Shown here one piece after another: positions 45,725 to 54,228 of a DNA stretch of 64,000 bases; the first letter of the stretch is position 1; every line of letters begins with the position of its first letter. The notes below the pieces were generated by a model. That model had not been told where the DNA came from. It did not search any database and saw nothing but the letters and a program-made list of their open reading frames with translations. The stretch covers positions 1,076,001-1,140,000 of the forward strand of contig CP143946.1 of assembly GCA_036419695.1 (NCBI GenBank), written 5' to 3'. This DNA is from [Clostridium] symbiosum (GTDB lineage: Bacteria; Bacillota; Clostridia; Lachnospirales; Lachnospiraceae). The translations under genes and the position numbers were made by a program.

Positions 45725-46687
45725 TTACCAGTCGACTACCTTATTTATAATTTCATATTGTTCGCTGCTGGAGCGCCTGAGATAAATTCTTGTCGTCTCC
45801 AGATTCTTATGCCCTAAAAGGTCGGAGAGCAGAGAGATGTCCCCACATTTTTCAATAAAACTCTTGGCAAAACGGTGACGGAAAGAATGAGGATGAACCA
45901 CTTCTGGGTTCATCCCGTAGGCAATAGCCATATTTTTAAGCTGTCCCCGGATACCTCCGGGAGTAATGGGGGTACCATACCGGTTTAAGAAGACGAAACC
46001 GCGGTCCTGTTTCAGTGTTTTGAGCCAGGTTATGGCATCTTTCTGTAATGCTTTCGGAACGTAGATACGCCGGACCTTATTTCCTTTCGAATAGATATCC
46101 TTGTATCCGGAAAATATGTCCTCCGCTTCAAATTGAATCACTTCACTGACTCGCGCTCCGGTTGCGGCCATAAAGCGGATGATAAAATAATACAGGTATT
46201 TGTGATCCCGCAGCAGACAGTTTTTGAGGTATTCGTAATCGGCCTCGCTGATGACGTTATCAAGATAATTTTTGTGCTGGATGCGTACCATTGGGATTTT
46301 TCCTGGATTAAGATTTCTGAATTCTATGTAGGAATTCATCGCACGGATCCGCAGATTAACGGTCTGCGGCTTATAATGTTCCAGAAGAAATACCTTATAC
46401 AATTTCAGGTTGGAATAGGTAATATCATGGTAAAGTGCAAAAAATTGACGCAGGGCATAAACATAAACATGAATTGTGTTGAGCGACATGTTCTGCGTAG
46501 AGAGATAGTGGCGGTAATCTTCTATATTCAAAGCATGGCTTACGGCAGCCTGCTTCGCATATTCCCTTCTCTCCTCTTCGGAGGACAAGTCGGAATAAAG
46601 AATCCCTGGAGTCTGCTCAGACGCTTCATCACTGAAAGTATGGAAGCCGCCGTTGGACGACGTCTGGGATGCTGATAGATAGTTCAT
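45725..46687 (-). CDS. Tyrosine recombinase (XerC/D-like), first of a tandem pair
   Basis: The 320-residue protein is homologous to the downstream recombinase. It has a longer, Ser/Thr/Glu-rich N-terminus (~1-55), a SAM-like domain, then ATGARVSEVIQ, YSKGNKVRRIYVPK, HPHSFRHRFAKSF, LGHKNLETT (H293) and nucleophile Y302 in TRIYLRRSS. All catalytic residues are present. Start 46687 has AAAGGAG 9 bases upstream; the TTG further out is unlikely. The pair is transcribed away from the surface-protein gene at 47099, and the 400-base gap between them carries the switchable promoter region. Confidence 0.93.
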   Translation of the reverse strand: MNYLSASQTSSNGGFHTFSDEASEQTPGILYSDLSSEEERREYAKQAAVSHALNIEDYRHYLSTQNMSLNTIHVYVYALRQFFALYHDITYSNLKLYKVFLLEHYKPQTVNLRIRAMNSYIEFRNLNPGKIPMVRIQHKNYLDNVISEADYEYLKNCLLRDHKYLYYFIIRFMAATGARVSEVIQFEAEDIFSGYKDIYSKGNKVRRIYVPKALQKDAITWLKTLKQDRGFVFLNRYGTPITPGGIRGQLKNMAIAYGMNPEVVHPHSFRHRFAKSFIEKCGDISLLSDLLGHKNLETTRIYLRRSSSEQYEIINKVVDW

Positions 46688-47000
46688 AGGGGGAGCTCCT
46701 TTCAAAATTTGTGTTTTAATGTTATAGGAATCCAGGGAGTTGTAAGAAAGGATGACATGCCAAACAAACAGAATGCACCAGTTCTAATTTCTGCAAGAAC
46801 AGAATTTCTGCATAAATATTCTATAATTCACCCCAAATAATATACCCCATTCTCTTTTTATTGAAATTCAATGCTCAAAAATCTTATATTACTATATCAT
46901 CCTATTGAATGAGAATCAATGAAAATTAACTTAATAATACAAGTAAATCTATATAAAATTAAAATAGTAAGACAAAATAGGGTGTTATAATGTCCTTAAC
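46688..47000. other. AT-rich divergent region between recombinases and surface-protein gene 1
   Basis: No gene is seen. It contains GTTCT...AGAAC and two AATTTCTGC copies near 46789-46811, and ATTGAA-A-TTCAAT (about 46859-46871). A second ATTGA...TCAAT element near 46904-46920 vaguely resembles a Fur box. None is strong enough to name. Confidence 0.4.
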
Positions 47001-47031
47001 TTGCGATAATTTTCCTTATCCGAAGTATAAT
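47001..47031 (+). promoter_or_regulatory. Putative expression-site promoter of surface-protein gene 1
   Basis: TTGCGA (47001-47006) lies immediately before the conserved block and TATAAT (47026-47031) lies inside it; spacing is 19 bases, slightly long. The equivalent positions upstream of copies 2 and 3 read CAGCT- and CTCTA-like sequence with no -35 similarity. Confidence 0.5.
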
Positions 47032-47208
47032 GACCTCGTAATGCAATTAGGAAATTTCGAGAAATAGTTCAAAAAGAAAAAAGGAGAGTGCATTAATTAT
47101 GAGAAAGCAGACTAAATTAGTTGCAGTTCTTTCTGCAGCAGCTTTACTCGCTATGGGTGCTTCCATGACATCTTTCGCCGCTGGTTGGGAAAAAGATGAC
47201 GCTGGAAT
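47007..47208 (+). repeat. Conserved 202-bp surface-gene 5' block, copy 1
   Basis: It covers the -10, 5' leader, ribosome binding site, signal peptide and first residues of the mature protein. It is 100% identical to 50634-50835, and matches 55736-55938 (inverted) with a single A inserted in the poly-A before the ribosome site. Sequence similarity stops abruptly at the upstream edge. It contains a 27-bp imperfect palindrome (47035-47061). Confidence 0.95.
47035..47061. other. Candidate recombinase crossover palindrome, copy 1
   Basis: Eight-base arms (CTCGTAAT and ATTTCGAG, 7 of 8 paired) flank an 11-base spacer, in the untranslated leader between the -10 and the ribosome site. Identical copies are at 50662-50688 and, inverted, 55884-55910. 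Confidence 0.45.
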
Positions 47209-48805
47209 TTGGCACTACTACGACAAAGATGATGAGATGGTAACTGGTGAGTGGAAGAAAGACGGTGGAAAGTGGTTCTACTTAGATGATGATGGCGAAA
47301 TGCTGACAGATTCCTGGGTTGACGACGAGTACTATGTTGGCGAAGATGGCGCTATGTTAATCAATCAGTGGATTAAAACAACCGCTGAAGATGAAGTAGA
47401 TGATCCGGATTCTGATGGGGATTACTGGTACTACTTTGGCAGCAAAGGCAAGAAAGTAACTGATGATTCCAAAAAAATCAATGGCAAAACATATTATTTT
47501 GACGTTGATGGAAAAATGGAATATGGCTGGTATGAGAAGGATGGTGACATCTTCTACTTAGGTGGAGAAGATGAAGGTGCAAGAACTGATAATATGTGGT
47601 TATGGCTTGAAAAGCCTAGCAACGAAGATGAAGATCATGACGATGCTGCCAACTATCTCGGATGCGTTGATGACAATACAGATCCTTGTGATGATGAAGG
47701 TTGGTATTGGTTTGGTTCCAATGGTAAAATGACAAGGGACAATGACAAAAAGAAAATTAACGGCAGATATTACTTCTTTAACGAGCATGGTCAGATGCTG
47801 TATGAGTGGATCAATGACCGAAAGGTTTCCGGAGTTGCTCCTGCAAGCCAGTCAAATCCGGCACTCGACGGAAGTGCATCACCAAGTGGCATTAATCAGG
47901 TTTCCCATATGGTTTATGCAAACGAGGTAGAAGAAGGCTGGAGAGCCGACGGCTGGTACGAAATCGACGGTTCTGAAGATACCAAGACAGACAGTGATAC
48001 TGACTGGTACTTCTTCAAAGATGGTAAGGCAAAGAAAGCTGATATGGCAAAAGATACCGCTGGAATCCGCAATGATGACGGAACTGTTTATGTTGCTAGA
48101 ATCAAAGTAGACAGTCCAAAGGGTGGAAAAGCATACTTTGCATTTAATGAATACGGTCAGATGCAGACAGGTCTGCAGTATATTGCTAAGGACAAAGGCT
48201 TCTATTATTTTGACGAAAATGGATATCCTAAGTCTGGTAAAGTTTCCAATGTAGAGTGTGATGATGATAGCTATGAATTCTACTTCAATACTACAAAGGG
48301 CAAAAATGGCCAGGGTTACACAGACGGAGAAAAGAGCGGTTACTTATACTTCAACGGTAAGAAACTGACTGCTGATGATGATTACAGACTCTTCTTCTGG
48401 AATGACAAAATTTATCTTGTAAATACAAAGGGTAAGATCCAGAAGAATAACAAGAAGTATGATATCGAAAACAATTCTATCGATGAGGACAAAGTATGGG
48501 TTAACTTCAACTCCGATGATTCTGTAAAAGAAATCATTTTAGATGAAGGAAAAGGAACAAAGTATAGTTCCGCTCAGTTACTTGCTAACTCTTTAGTTGC
48601 TGACAGCAGCAATCATAACGAGTATGTTGATGCAGATGGTAAATACGAGGATAAGTATGTAACTATTCCATTTATCCAGCTGTATGACGATGATGTATAT
48701 ACCTATCACTTTACTCCAAGAACTGTAAACAGTGATGGTGTTCAGACTTACACCTCTGGAGAAAAATGGTATGATGTTCATGTAACTACAAATAACTGGA
48801 AATAA
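47099..48805 (+). CDS. Cell-wall-binding-repeat surface protein 1 (expression-site copy)
   Basis: The 568-residue exported protein has signal peptide MRKQTKLVAVLSAAALLAMG...SFAA (cleavage near residue 28). The rest is a series of choline-binding/CW_binding_1-like repeats of ~20 residues: W-x-YYD..GEM.TGEW, KWFYLDDDGEML, KTYYFDVDGKM, RYYFFNEHGQMLYEW and so on. It is very acidic (Asp/Glu-rich loops) with no enzymatic domain or LPXTG. The C-terminal TIPFIQLYDDD motif is shared with its paralogues. It should attach to wall polymers non-covalently as a surface adhesin or antigen. It is adjacent to the recombinases and has the only -35-like hexamer among the three copies. Confidence 0.88.
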   Translation: MRKQTKLVAVLSAAALLAMGASMTSFAAGWEKDDAGIWHYYDKDDEMVTGEWKKDGGKWFYLDDDGEMLTDSWVDDEYYVGEDGAMLINQWIKTTAEDEVDDPDSDGDYWYYFGSKGKKVTDDSKKINGKTYYFDVDGKMEYGWYEKDGDIFYLGGEDEGARTDNMWLWLEKPSNEDEDHDDAANYLGCVDDNTDPCDDEGWYWFGSNGKMTRDNDKKKINGRYYFFNEHGQMLYEWINDRKVSGVAPASQSNPALDGSASPSGINQVSHMVYANEVEEGWRADGWYEIDGSEDTKTDSDTDWYFFKDGKAKKADMAKDTAGIRNDDGTVYVARIKVDSPKGGKAYFAFNEYGQMQTGLQYIAKDKGFYYFDENGYPKSGKVSNVECDDDSYEFYFNTTKGKNGQGYTDGEKSGYLYFNGKKLTADDDYRLFFWNDKIYLVNTKGKIQKNNKKYDIENNSIDEDKVWVNFNSDDSVKEIILDEGKGTKYSSAQLLANSLVADSSNHNEYVDADGKYEDKYVTIPFIQLYDDDVYTYHFTPRTVNSDGVQTYTSGEKWYDVHVTTNNWK

Positions 48806-48879
48806 TAACACATTAGCATCAAACTGTATGCTAAAAAGTGCATAATGATATTGTAGTTATAAGGATACTATTAAATTTA

Positions 48880-48917
48880 AAGGGCAAAGCCGTTTCCATG
48901 CTTTGCCCTTTTTAATT
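48880..48917 (+). terminator. Terminator of surface-protein gene 1
   Basis: An 11-bp stem (48880-48890 with 48900-48910) is followed by a TTTTT-containing run. Confidence 0.8.
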
Positions 48918-48932
48918 TTTTTATTTTAAAAA

Positions 48933-48990
48933 TCCACCTGATAAAACTTGAGCATAACAGTTTATGTAGCTTTAGCTTCTATCAGGTGGA
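48933..48990 (-). terminator. Terminator of the AAA ATPase gene
   Basis: Arms 48933-48942 and 48981-48990 form a 10-bp stem. On the minus strand the stem is followed by TTTTTAAAATAAAAAA; it lies 12 bases beyond the ATPase stop. Confidence 0.6.
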
Positions 48991-49001
48991 AATTGTTTTT
49001 A

Positions 49002-50402
49002 TTAGATACTATTCTTTATCATTTGCTGGAAAGTGATAAGGAAGAAATTAGACTTATTTTTTACATATTTATCACATTCTTCTGTAAAGCTATCTTTTGA
49101 AAAAACATAAAACCATTTATTTTCAGCATGGAACAATTCACCCTGCTTTATCAAATCCTTTAGTACATCCATGCCAACAGGAGCATTTTGCCATTTACAC
49201 TCACCAAATAGAATATTATCGTCATCTAAAGCAACAATATCAATTTCTTCCTGCCGTTTTTCAAGCGGATTATTCCCCCACCATCGTCCCGCCTTACTGT
49301 ATAAGAATGGCGCATTCGATATTATTCCAGGTAAGTACAGATATTGCATACATATTTCCTCGAAAACAAGTCCCATATAGTGATTTAAATGTGGTTTTAC
49401 CTGTTTTAGATATACGGCTTCTCCTATTCCACGTACGATACTGCTAATATTAGGCCCGACAAAACGATACCAGAAGCGGAACATTTGATCCTCTAACAAA
49501 TAAATTGTTTTACGGCTGTTTTCCTTTTCAGTAATCGGTACTTCTTTTCTTACAATTCCTAATTCAATAAGAGATTGAAGAAGATTACTGGCGGCACCTG
49601 TTTCAATACCTGCTTTTGTCGCAATTTCATTCATTTTACTGGCACCACCTGCAATAGCGCTGATAACAGAGTTATAAGTGGAGGGATCCCTGAGCTCCTG
49701 CTTCAGAAGGTTTGAAGGTTCTTCATATAAACGTCCACTCTCTTCAAAAAATAAATCAATTATGTTCTCGTCCAGGCTTCTGTGGGGCTGAATTCGACTG
49801 ATATACTCTGGAATTCCACCAGTAATTCCATAAATTATAGCCTGTTCTTCAAGTGTGAATGAGGGGCACATATCTTTTGATTCAAAAAAAGTAAATGGAT
49901 GAACTTTGAACTGTACAGTACGTCTTCCATATAGAGGACTTTTATAACCCAAAACCTGGTGCTCCATAAAACTCATAGAAGATCCACATAGAATCAAAAA
50001 TAACTTACTGTTTTGCCACTGGTGATCTATATGAGCCTGCAAAAGAGAAGATACTGCTTTATAACTGGTGGCAAGATATGGGAATTCATCGATCACAAGT
50101 ATTAGGCGTTCATCCCGACAAACTCCATCAATATAACTAAAAAGTTCTTCGTAACTTCCAAATGCCGGAGTTGGACTGTCAGGTAAAAGAGTTTGAAAAA
50201 TAACTTTAGAAAACTGTTTTAAATTTTCTAGTGGTGTCGCTTCGGATGCCACAAAAAAGATTGTTTTTTTATTACTGCAAAATTCATTAATCAGCGTAGT
50301 TTTTCCTACCCGTCTTCTGCCATAAATAACCGCAAATTCGAATTTATTGCTGTCGTACATTGTATCTAGCTTTTTTAACTCCCTGCTTCTTCCAACAAAC
50401 AT
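49002..50402 (-). CDS. AAA ATPase with DUF234-type C-terminal domain
   Basis: The 466-residue protein starts MFVGRSRELKKLDTMY with Walker A YGRRRVGKTTL (~29-39) and Walker B LVIDEFPYL (~103). A central winged-helix segment (~245-300: SVISAIAGGASKMNEIATKAGIETGAASNLLQSL) follows. The C-terminal DUF234 region carries IDIVALDDDNILFGECKW, resembling a PD-(D/E)XK nuclease-like core (D, E-x-K). These ATPases are common in archaea and anaerobic bacteria and their function is uncertain. It sits inside the potential deletion/inversion segment between surface genes 1 and 2, in the opposite orientation. Start 50402 has GGAGGT 7 bases upstream and a 36-base palindrome just before it. Confidence 0.8.
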   Translation of the reverse strand: MFVGRSRELKKLDTMYDSNKFEFAVIYGRRRVGKTTLINEFCSNKKTIFFVASEATPLENLKQFSKVIFQTLLPDSPTPAFGSYEELFSYIDGVCRDERLILVIDEFPYLATSYKAVSSLLQAHIDHQWQNSKLFLILCGSSMSFMEHQVLGYKSPLYGRRTVQFKVHPFTFFESKDMCPSFTLEEQAIIYGITGGIPEYISRIQPHRSLDENIIDLFFEESGRLYEEPSNLLKQELRDPSTYNSVISAIAGGASKMNEIATKAGIETGAASNLLQSLIELGIVRKEVPITEKENSRKTIYLLEDQMFRFWYRFVGPNISSIVRGIGEAVYLKQVKPHLNHYMGLVFEEICMQYLYLPGIISNAPFLYSKAGRWWGNNPLEKRQEEIDIVALDDDNILFGECKWQNAPVGMDVLKDLIKQGELFHAENKWFYVFSKDSFTEECDKYVKNKSNFFLITFQQMIKNSI

Positions 50403-50429
50403 TAAATAACCTCCTGAAAGTTTACTAAT

Positions 50430-50465
50430 TATTAAATTACTAATTTATAAATTAGTAATTTAATA
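50430..50465. promoter_or_regulatory. Perfect 36-base palindrome upstream of the AAA ATPase
   Basis: The sequence is its own reverse complement over 36 bases. TTACTAATT half-sites occur at 50422-50430 and 50437-50445, with the inverse AATTAGTAA at 50450-50458. It lies 27 bases before the ATPase start and looks like an operator, possibly for autoregulation. Confidence 0.6.
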
Positions 50466-50633
50466 TTATATATTATTAAGCACATTGTCAAGTCTTATTC
50501 TTTATTTCTTCTATATTGATAAAAAGCTGGACATACTTTTGCATAAAAGATTAAAGTTTTGAATAATAAGACACGTTTTGGTACCGAATTTTAATTTACA
50601 TTCTCTAAATTTTTTTCTAAAAACAACACAGCT
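50466..50633. other. AT-rich intergenic stretch before surface-protein gene 2
   Basis: I see no gene and no good -35 element at the position that would serve the -10 inside the copy-2 block. Confidence 0.4.
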
Positions 50634-50835
50634 TAATTTTCCTTATCCGAAGTATAATGACCTCGTAATGCAATTAGGAAATTTCGAGAAATAGTTCAAA
50701 AAGAAAAAAGGAGAGTGCATTAATTATGAGAAAGCAGACTAAATTAGTTGCAGTTCTTTCTGCAGCAGCTTTACTCGCTATGGGTGCTTCCATGACATCT
50801 TTCGCCGCTGGTTGGGAAAAAGATGACGCTGGAAT
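50634..50835 (+). repeat. Conserved 202-bp surface-gene 5' block, copy 2
   Basis: It is a direct repeat of 47007-47208 with 100% identity, 3627 bases downstream. It includes the candidate crossover palindrome at 50662-50688. Recombination between copies 1 and 2 would delete surface gene 1 plus the AAA ATPase. Confidence 0.95.
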
Positions 50836-52315
50836 CTGGCACTACTATGATAGTGATGACGAGATGGTAACTGGAGAATGGAAGAAAGACGGTGGAAAGT
50901 GGTTCTACCTTGATGATGAAGGCGAAATGCTGACAGATTCCTGGGTTGACGATGAGTACTATGTTGGAAATGACGGCGCTATGTTAATCAATCAGTGGAT
51001 TAAAACTACCGCTGATGATGACGTAGAAGATCCTGAAGACGATGGTGATTCCTGGTACTATTTCGGTAGCAAGGGTAAGAAAGTCACTTCTGACTCCAAG
51101 AAAATTAATGGCAGAACATACTACTTCGATTCTGACGGTAAGATGGAAGACGGCTGGTATGAAGATGAAAATGAAGACATTTTCTATTTAGGCGGAGAAG
51201 ACGAAGGCTGGAGAACAGACAGCCAGTGGTTATGGCTTGAAAAACCGGACGAGGATGATGAAATTGGCGGATGCAACGACGATGAAACAGATCCTTGTGA
51301 CGAAGAAGGCTGGTACTACTTCGGAAGCAATGGTAAGATGTACAAAGACGCTAAGAAGAAGAAAGTAAACGGAAAATATTACTACTTCAACGAGCATGGC
51401 CAGATGCTGTATGAGTGGATTAACAACTCTAAGGTAAGTGTAGGTTCAGGAGCTAATTTAAATGCTGTTCTTGATGGTAACAACGCTGGAGCATCTCCAA
51501 GTGATATGCTTTACCTCAATCAGGTAGAAGAAGGCTGGAGAGCTGATGGTTGGTATGAGATCGATGGTTCTCAGGATACCAATACAGATAATGATACCGA
51601 CTGGTATTTCTTCGACAAGGGCGAAGCTAAGAAAGCGGAAGACTACATCACAACAGACGGCGACGGTGATGCAGTATACAGAGAGAAATTCAAGATTAAA
51701 GCAAGCAACAACAAGTACTTCTGTTTCGATCAGTATGGCCGTATGCAGACAGGTTTACAGAAGCTGGATGATGGTTTCTACTACTTCGACGACAATGGCT
51801 ATATGAAGACAGGTAAAGTTTCTAACGTAGAAGATGACGATGATACATTTACATTCTACTTCAGCACCAAGAACGGAGGAAACGGTAAAGGTTGGACTGG
51901 TGATAAATCCAGCTACTTATACTGGAACGGAAAACGTCTTGAAGCAGATGATGAGTACAGAATCTACGCATATGAGGATAAGACTTACCTTGTAAATACT
52001 TCCGGTAAGATCCAGAAATCCGAGTCTAAGAAATACGATATCGAAGGCAATGCTGACGATTTATATGTAGACTTTGATGGTGATCAGGTAATGGGACTTT
52101 ATACAGATAAAGACCACAAGAAACCATACAACGGCGGAATTATGAAAGTAACTCTTCCACACATCGCTCTGTATGACCACAACTATGTTGCTAAAGCAGA
52201 TGGAATAATCGATGGTAAAGCAATTTCTGATGATACAGAAGTTGAAATCGCAACAAGCGAAGTTACTACATCTACTTCATCCAGAAGCACTACAGAAGTA
52301 AGTGTAAGCAAATAA
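50726..52315 (+). CDS. Cell-wall-binding-repeat surface protein 2
   Basis: The 529-residue paralogue of surface protein 1 has the identical signal peptide and first ~36 residues, then diverges in sequence but keeps the same architecture of acidic CW_binding-like repeats (WYYFGSKGKKV, RTYYFDSDGKMEDGW, KYYYFNEHGQMLYEW, GFYYFDDNGYMKTG). The C-terminal LPHIALYDHNY motif corresponds to the PFIQLYDDD motif of its paralogues and is followed by a Ser/Thr-rich tail. No -35 element is visible before its -10, so it may be silent in this orientation. Confidence 0.88.
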   Translation: MRKQTKLVAVLSAAALLAMGASMTSFAAGWEKDDAGIWHYYDSDDEMVTGEWKKDGGKWFYLDDEGEMLTDSWVDDEYYVGNDGAMLINQWIKTTADDDVEDPEDDGDSWYYFGSKGKKVTSDSKKINGRTYYFDSDGKMEDGWYEDENEDIFYLGGEDEGWRTDSQWLWLEKPDEDDEIGGCNDDETDPCDEEGWYYFGSNGKMYKDAKKKKVNGKYYYFNEHGQMLYEWINNSKVSVGSGANLNAVLDGNNAGASPSDMLYLNQVEEGWRADGWYEIDGSQDTNTDNDTDWYFFDKGEAKKAEDYITTDGDGDAVYREKFKIKASNNKYFCFDQYGRMQTGLQKLDDGFYYFDDNGYMKTGKVSNVEDDDDTFTFYFSTKNGGNGKGWTGDKSSYLYWNGKRLEADDEYRIYAYEDKTYLVNTSGKIQKSESKKYDIEGNADDLYVDFDGDQVMGLYTDKDHKKPYNGGIMKVTLPHIALYDHNYVAKADGIIDGKAISDDTEVEIATSEVTTSTSSRSTTEVSVSK

Positions 52316-52323
52316 TTATTTTT

Positions 52324-52358
52324 CCCCCTCAACTATTTATAGTTGGGGGGATTTTTTA
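52324..52358 (+). terminator. Terminator of surface-protein gene 2
   Basis: A GC-rich stem (CCCCC...GGGGG with a one-base bulge, about 52324-52351) is followed by ATTTTTT, 8 bases after the stop codon. Confidence 0.8.
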
Positions 52359-52410
52359 CAAAAATTAGAATCTTATAAGCATTCTTGAGATACAAAACAA
52401 GGAGGGAAAC

Positions 52411-54027
52411 ATGAAAAAGCCTGATTTGATTATCACCGTAATTCTAACTGCCATTTTGGTTCTGGCAGGTCCAGCAACCTCTTTTGGTGGAACTTTCACT
52501 ACAAAGAGCAGTGTAGACTTTAATTTCAAAAAGCCTTCGGGAGAACAAAAAGCCTCTCCTGACAGTTTGTTTGACTCTTCATTGTCTAATAAGATGGAAG
52601 ATTCGGATTGTACGGAACTTCCGGAAGATAAATCTCTGAGTGAAGAAATTACAATTGAAGTAGATGGATCTGAAACAGACCATATTTCCTTTTATTTGGA
52701 TCGTAATTCCACCACAAATGAAGTGATTTTACCTGAACCAATTATTATGACTGTTCGACAAAATAGTGGTTCTGCAATTGGTAATATTTCAGTTGAACTA
52801 TCTCCTGTTATCAACGCCGACAGAGAAAGAATCCAGGTACAGGCACTTGGGAATACAAGCTTGAGTCCCGACACACCTGTCAGATTCTCAGTTTCCTTTG
52901 TGGATAAAAATATAGGAGATAAGACGGATTTCCCTAACGGAAGTAACAGTGAATTTTATCTTCAGATAAAATCCGGTAATAACATATTAAAAAAAGTTTC
53001 GATTTTCTATGGAGCAGACGGTTTTTATACTCGTTATAGTGCGGAATATCCCCAATATTATAGTGGACCTATCATCAATGGTAAGTACATAAACATAGGT
53101 GAAGTCAATCTAAAGCAATCTGTCATACCCGTATTTTCTATTGAACATTATTACAAACCTTTAGCGGGAACTGAAGATGCTGCAATTGCAGAAGTTCAAA
53201 TAAATCCTGATGGCTGGTTTACTTTTGCAGACGGTTCTACCGTAATGCCAATGAATATATCGGATGAAGGATGGGTTACAATCCCCATTAAAATGAAACA
53301 GGAAAGTTTCATGAAACTAAGGAATGAGGCAATTTCAGATGGACATGTAATTGACAAATACAACGTATTCACTGATTTAGTGATTGCATACGATGATGGA
53401 TATAATGGTGAATTAGGTTATCTTGCTGGAGGTAATATGAATCCTCTTCCTCTGGTATATCATCTTACCTATCACTCGAGTTCTTCACACGGTTCAGGCG
53501 GCTCTGGTGGATCAGGTGGTTCAGGTGGTTCAGGCGGCTCCGGTGGTTCGGGCAGCTCCGGTGGTTCCAGTAGTTCAGGTAGTGCATCAGGTCCTGCAGG
53601 AAATACAACAGTCGTAGGGCCTGTTCAAACAGCACGTACAACGATGGCAGCAGTGAATGATAGTGGATGGATTCTAATAAATGGATTCAGATACTACATG
53701 AATGCTGAAAATCAGCCAGTAACTGATTGGCTTCAATGGATAGATGGAAAATGGTATTATCTGGGACAAGATGGGATTATGAGAACGGGATGGACTTTAG
53801 TCGACGGAAAATGGTATCTGTTGAATCCGGATGGTTCCATGGCCACAGGCCTGATACTGGTAAATCAAGAATGGCATTTGTTGCAAGAGGATGGTTCTAT
53901 GGCCACGGGATGGGCACAGGATTCATCCGGTAACTGGCGGTATTTTCTGGATAATGGTGTTATGGCTGTTAACTATACAACTCCGGATGGCAAATTTGTG
54001 GATGCGGATGGGGTTTTGAAAGAATAA
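52411..54027 (+). CDS. Surface protein with Gly/Ser linker and C-terminal cell-wall-binding repeats
   Basis: The 538-residue exported protein has a signal peptide (DLIITVILTAILVLAGPATSFG), then an extracellular region (~30-350) with predicted beta-rich sequence and no domain I recognise. A (GGS)n linker (~355-395) comes next, and then four or five CW_binding repeats (GFRYYMNAENQPVTDW, KWYYLGQDGIMRTGW, KWYLLNPDGSMATG, EWHLLQEDGSMATGW). The DNA encoding the Gly/Ser linker is a 9-base tandem-like repeat. It follows surface gene 2's terminator and has its own AAGGAGGG ribosome site. It lies within the segment bounded by inverted blocks 2 and 3, so it would move with any inversion. Confidence 0.82.
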   Translation: MKKPDLIITVILTAILVLAGPATSFGGTFTTKSSVDFNFKKPSGEQKASPDSLFDSSLSNKMEDSDCTELPEDKSLSEEITIEVDGSETDHISFYLDRNSTTNEVILPEPIIMTVRQNSGSAIGNISVELSPVINADRERIQVQALGNTSLSPDTPVRFSVSFVDKNIGDKTDFPNGSNSEFYLQIKSGNNILKKVSIFYGADGFYTRYSAEYPQYYSGPIINGKYINIGEVNLKQSVIPVFSIEHYYKPLAGTEDAAIAEVQINPDGWFTFADGSTVMPMNISDEGWVTIPIKMKQESFMKLRNEAISDGHVIDKYNVFTDLVIAYDDGYNGELGYLAGGNMNPLPLVYHLTYHSSSSHGSGGSGGSGGSGGSGGSGGSGSSGGSSSSGSASGPAGNTTVVGPVQTARTTMAAVNDSGWILINGFRYYMNAENQPVTDWLQWIDGKWYYLGQDGIMRTGWTLVDGKWYLLNPDGSMATGLILVNQEWHLLQEDGSMATGWAQDSSGNWRYFLDNGVMAVNYTTPDGKFVDADGVLKE

Positions 54028-54144
54028 CTTAAAAGGATGATAAACTCTATATTAACAAAAGAAAGACTGATACGCCGGTGTATTTATGACGTATCCTAAG
54101 CGTATTAGTCACTGTACATGAACGATACAAACCGCAGTACGCAG
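54028..54144. other. Intergenic stretch with an inverted repeat
   Basis: An 11-base arm pair (54065-54075 with 54100-54110, 10 of 11 paired) lies between the convergent surface genes. No T run follows on the + strand, so I do not call it a terminator. Confidence 0.4.
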
Positions 54145-54180
54145 AAAAAAATCAGACGGTGGATGAAGCCACCGTCTGAT
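54145..54180 (-). terminator. Terminator of surface-protein gene 3
   Basis: A perfect 12-bp stem (54151-54162 with 54169-54180) and six-base loop are followed on the minus strand by TTTTTTCTGC, 48 bases after the stop. Confidence 0.85.
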
Positions 54181-54228
54181 CATTATTGAATCATAGAATT
54201 TTGAAACTTGTTACATAGAGAAATATTA

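Noticed and set aside
44770..46687. Prophage or integrative element suggested by two integrase-like genes
   Set aside because: No phage, conjugation, excisionase or att-site features flank the pair; proximity to repeated surface genes fits a local inversion system better.
46904..46920. Fur-box-like element upstream of surface-protein gene 1
   Set aside because: The match to the 7-1-7 consensus is partial, and there is no iron-uptake gene nearby.
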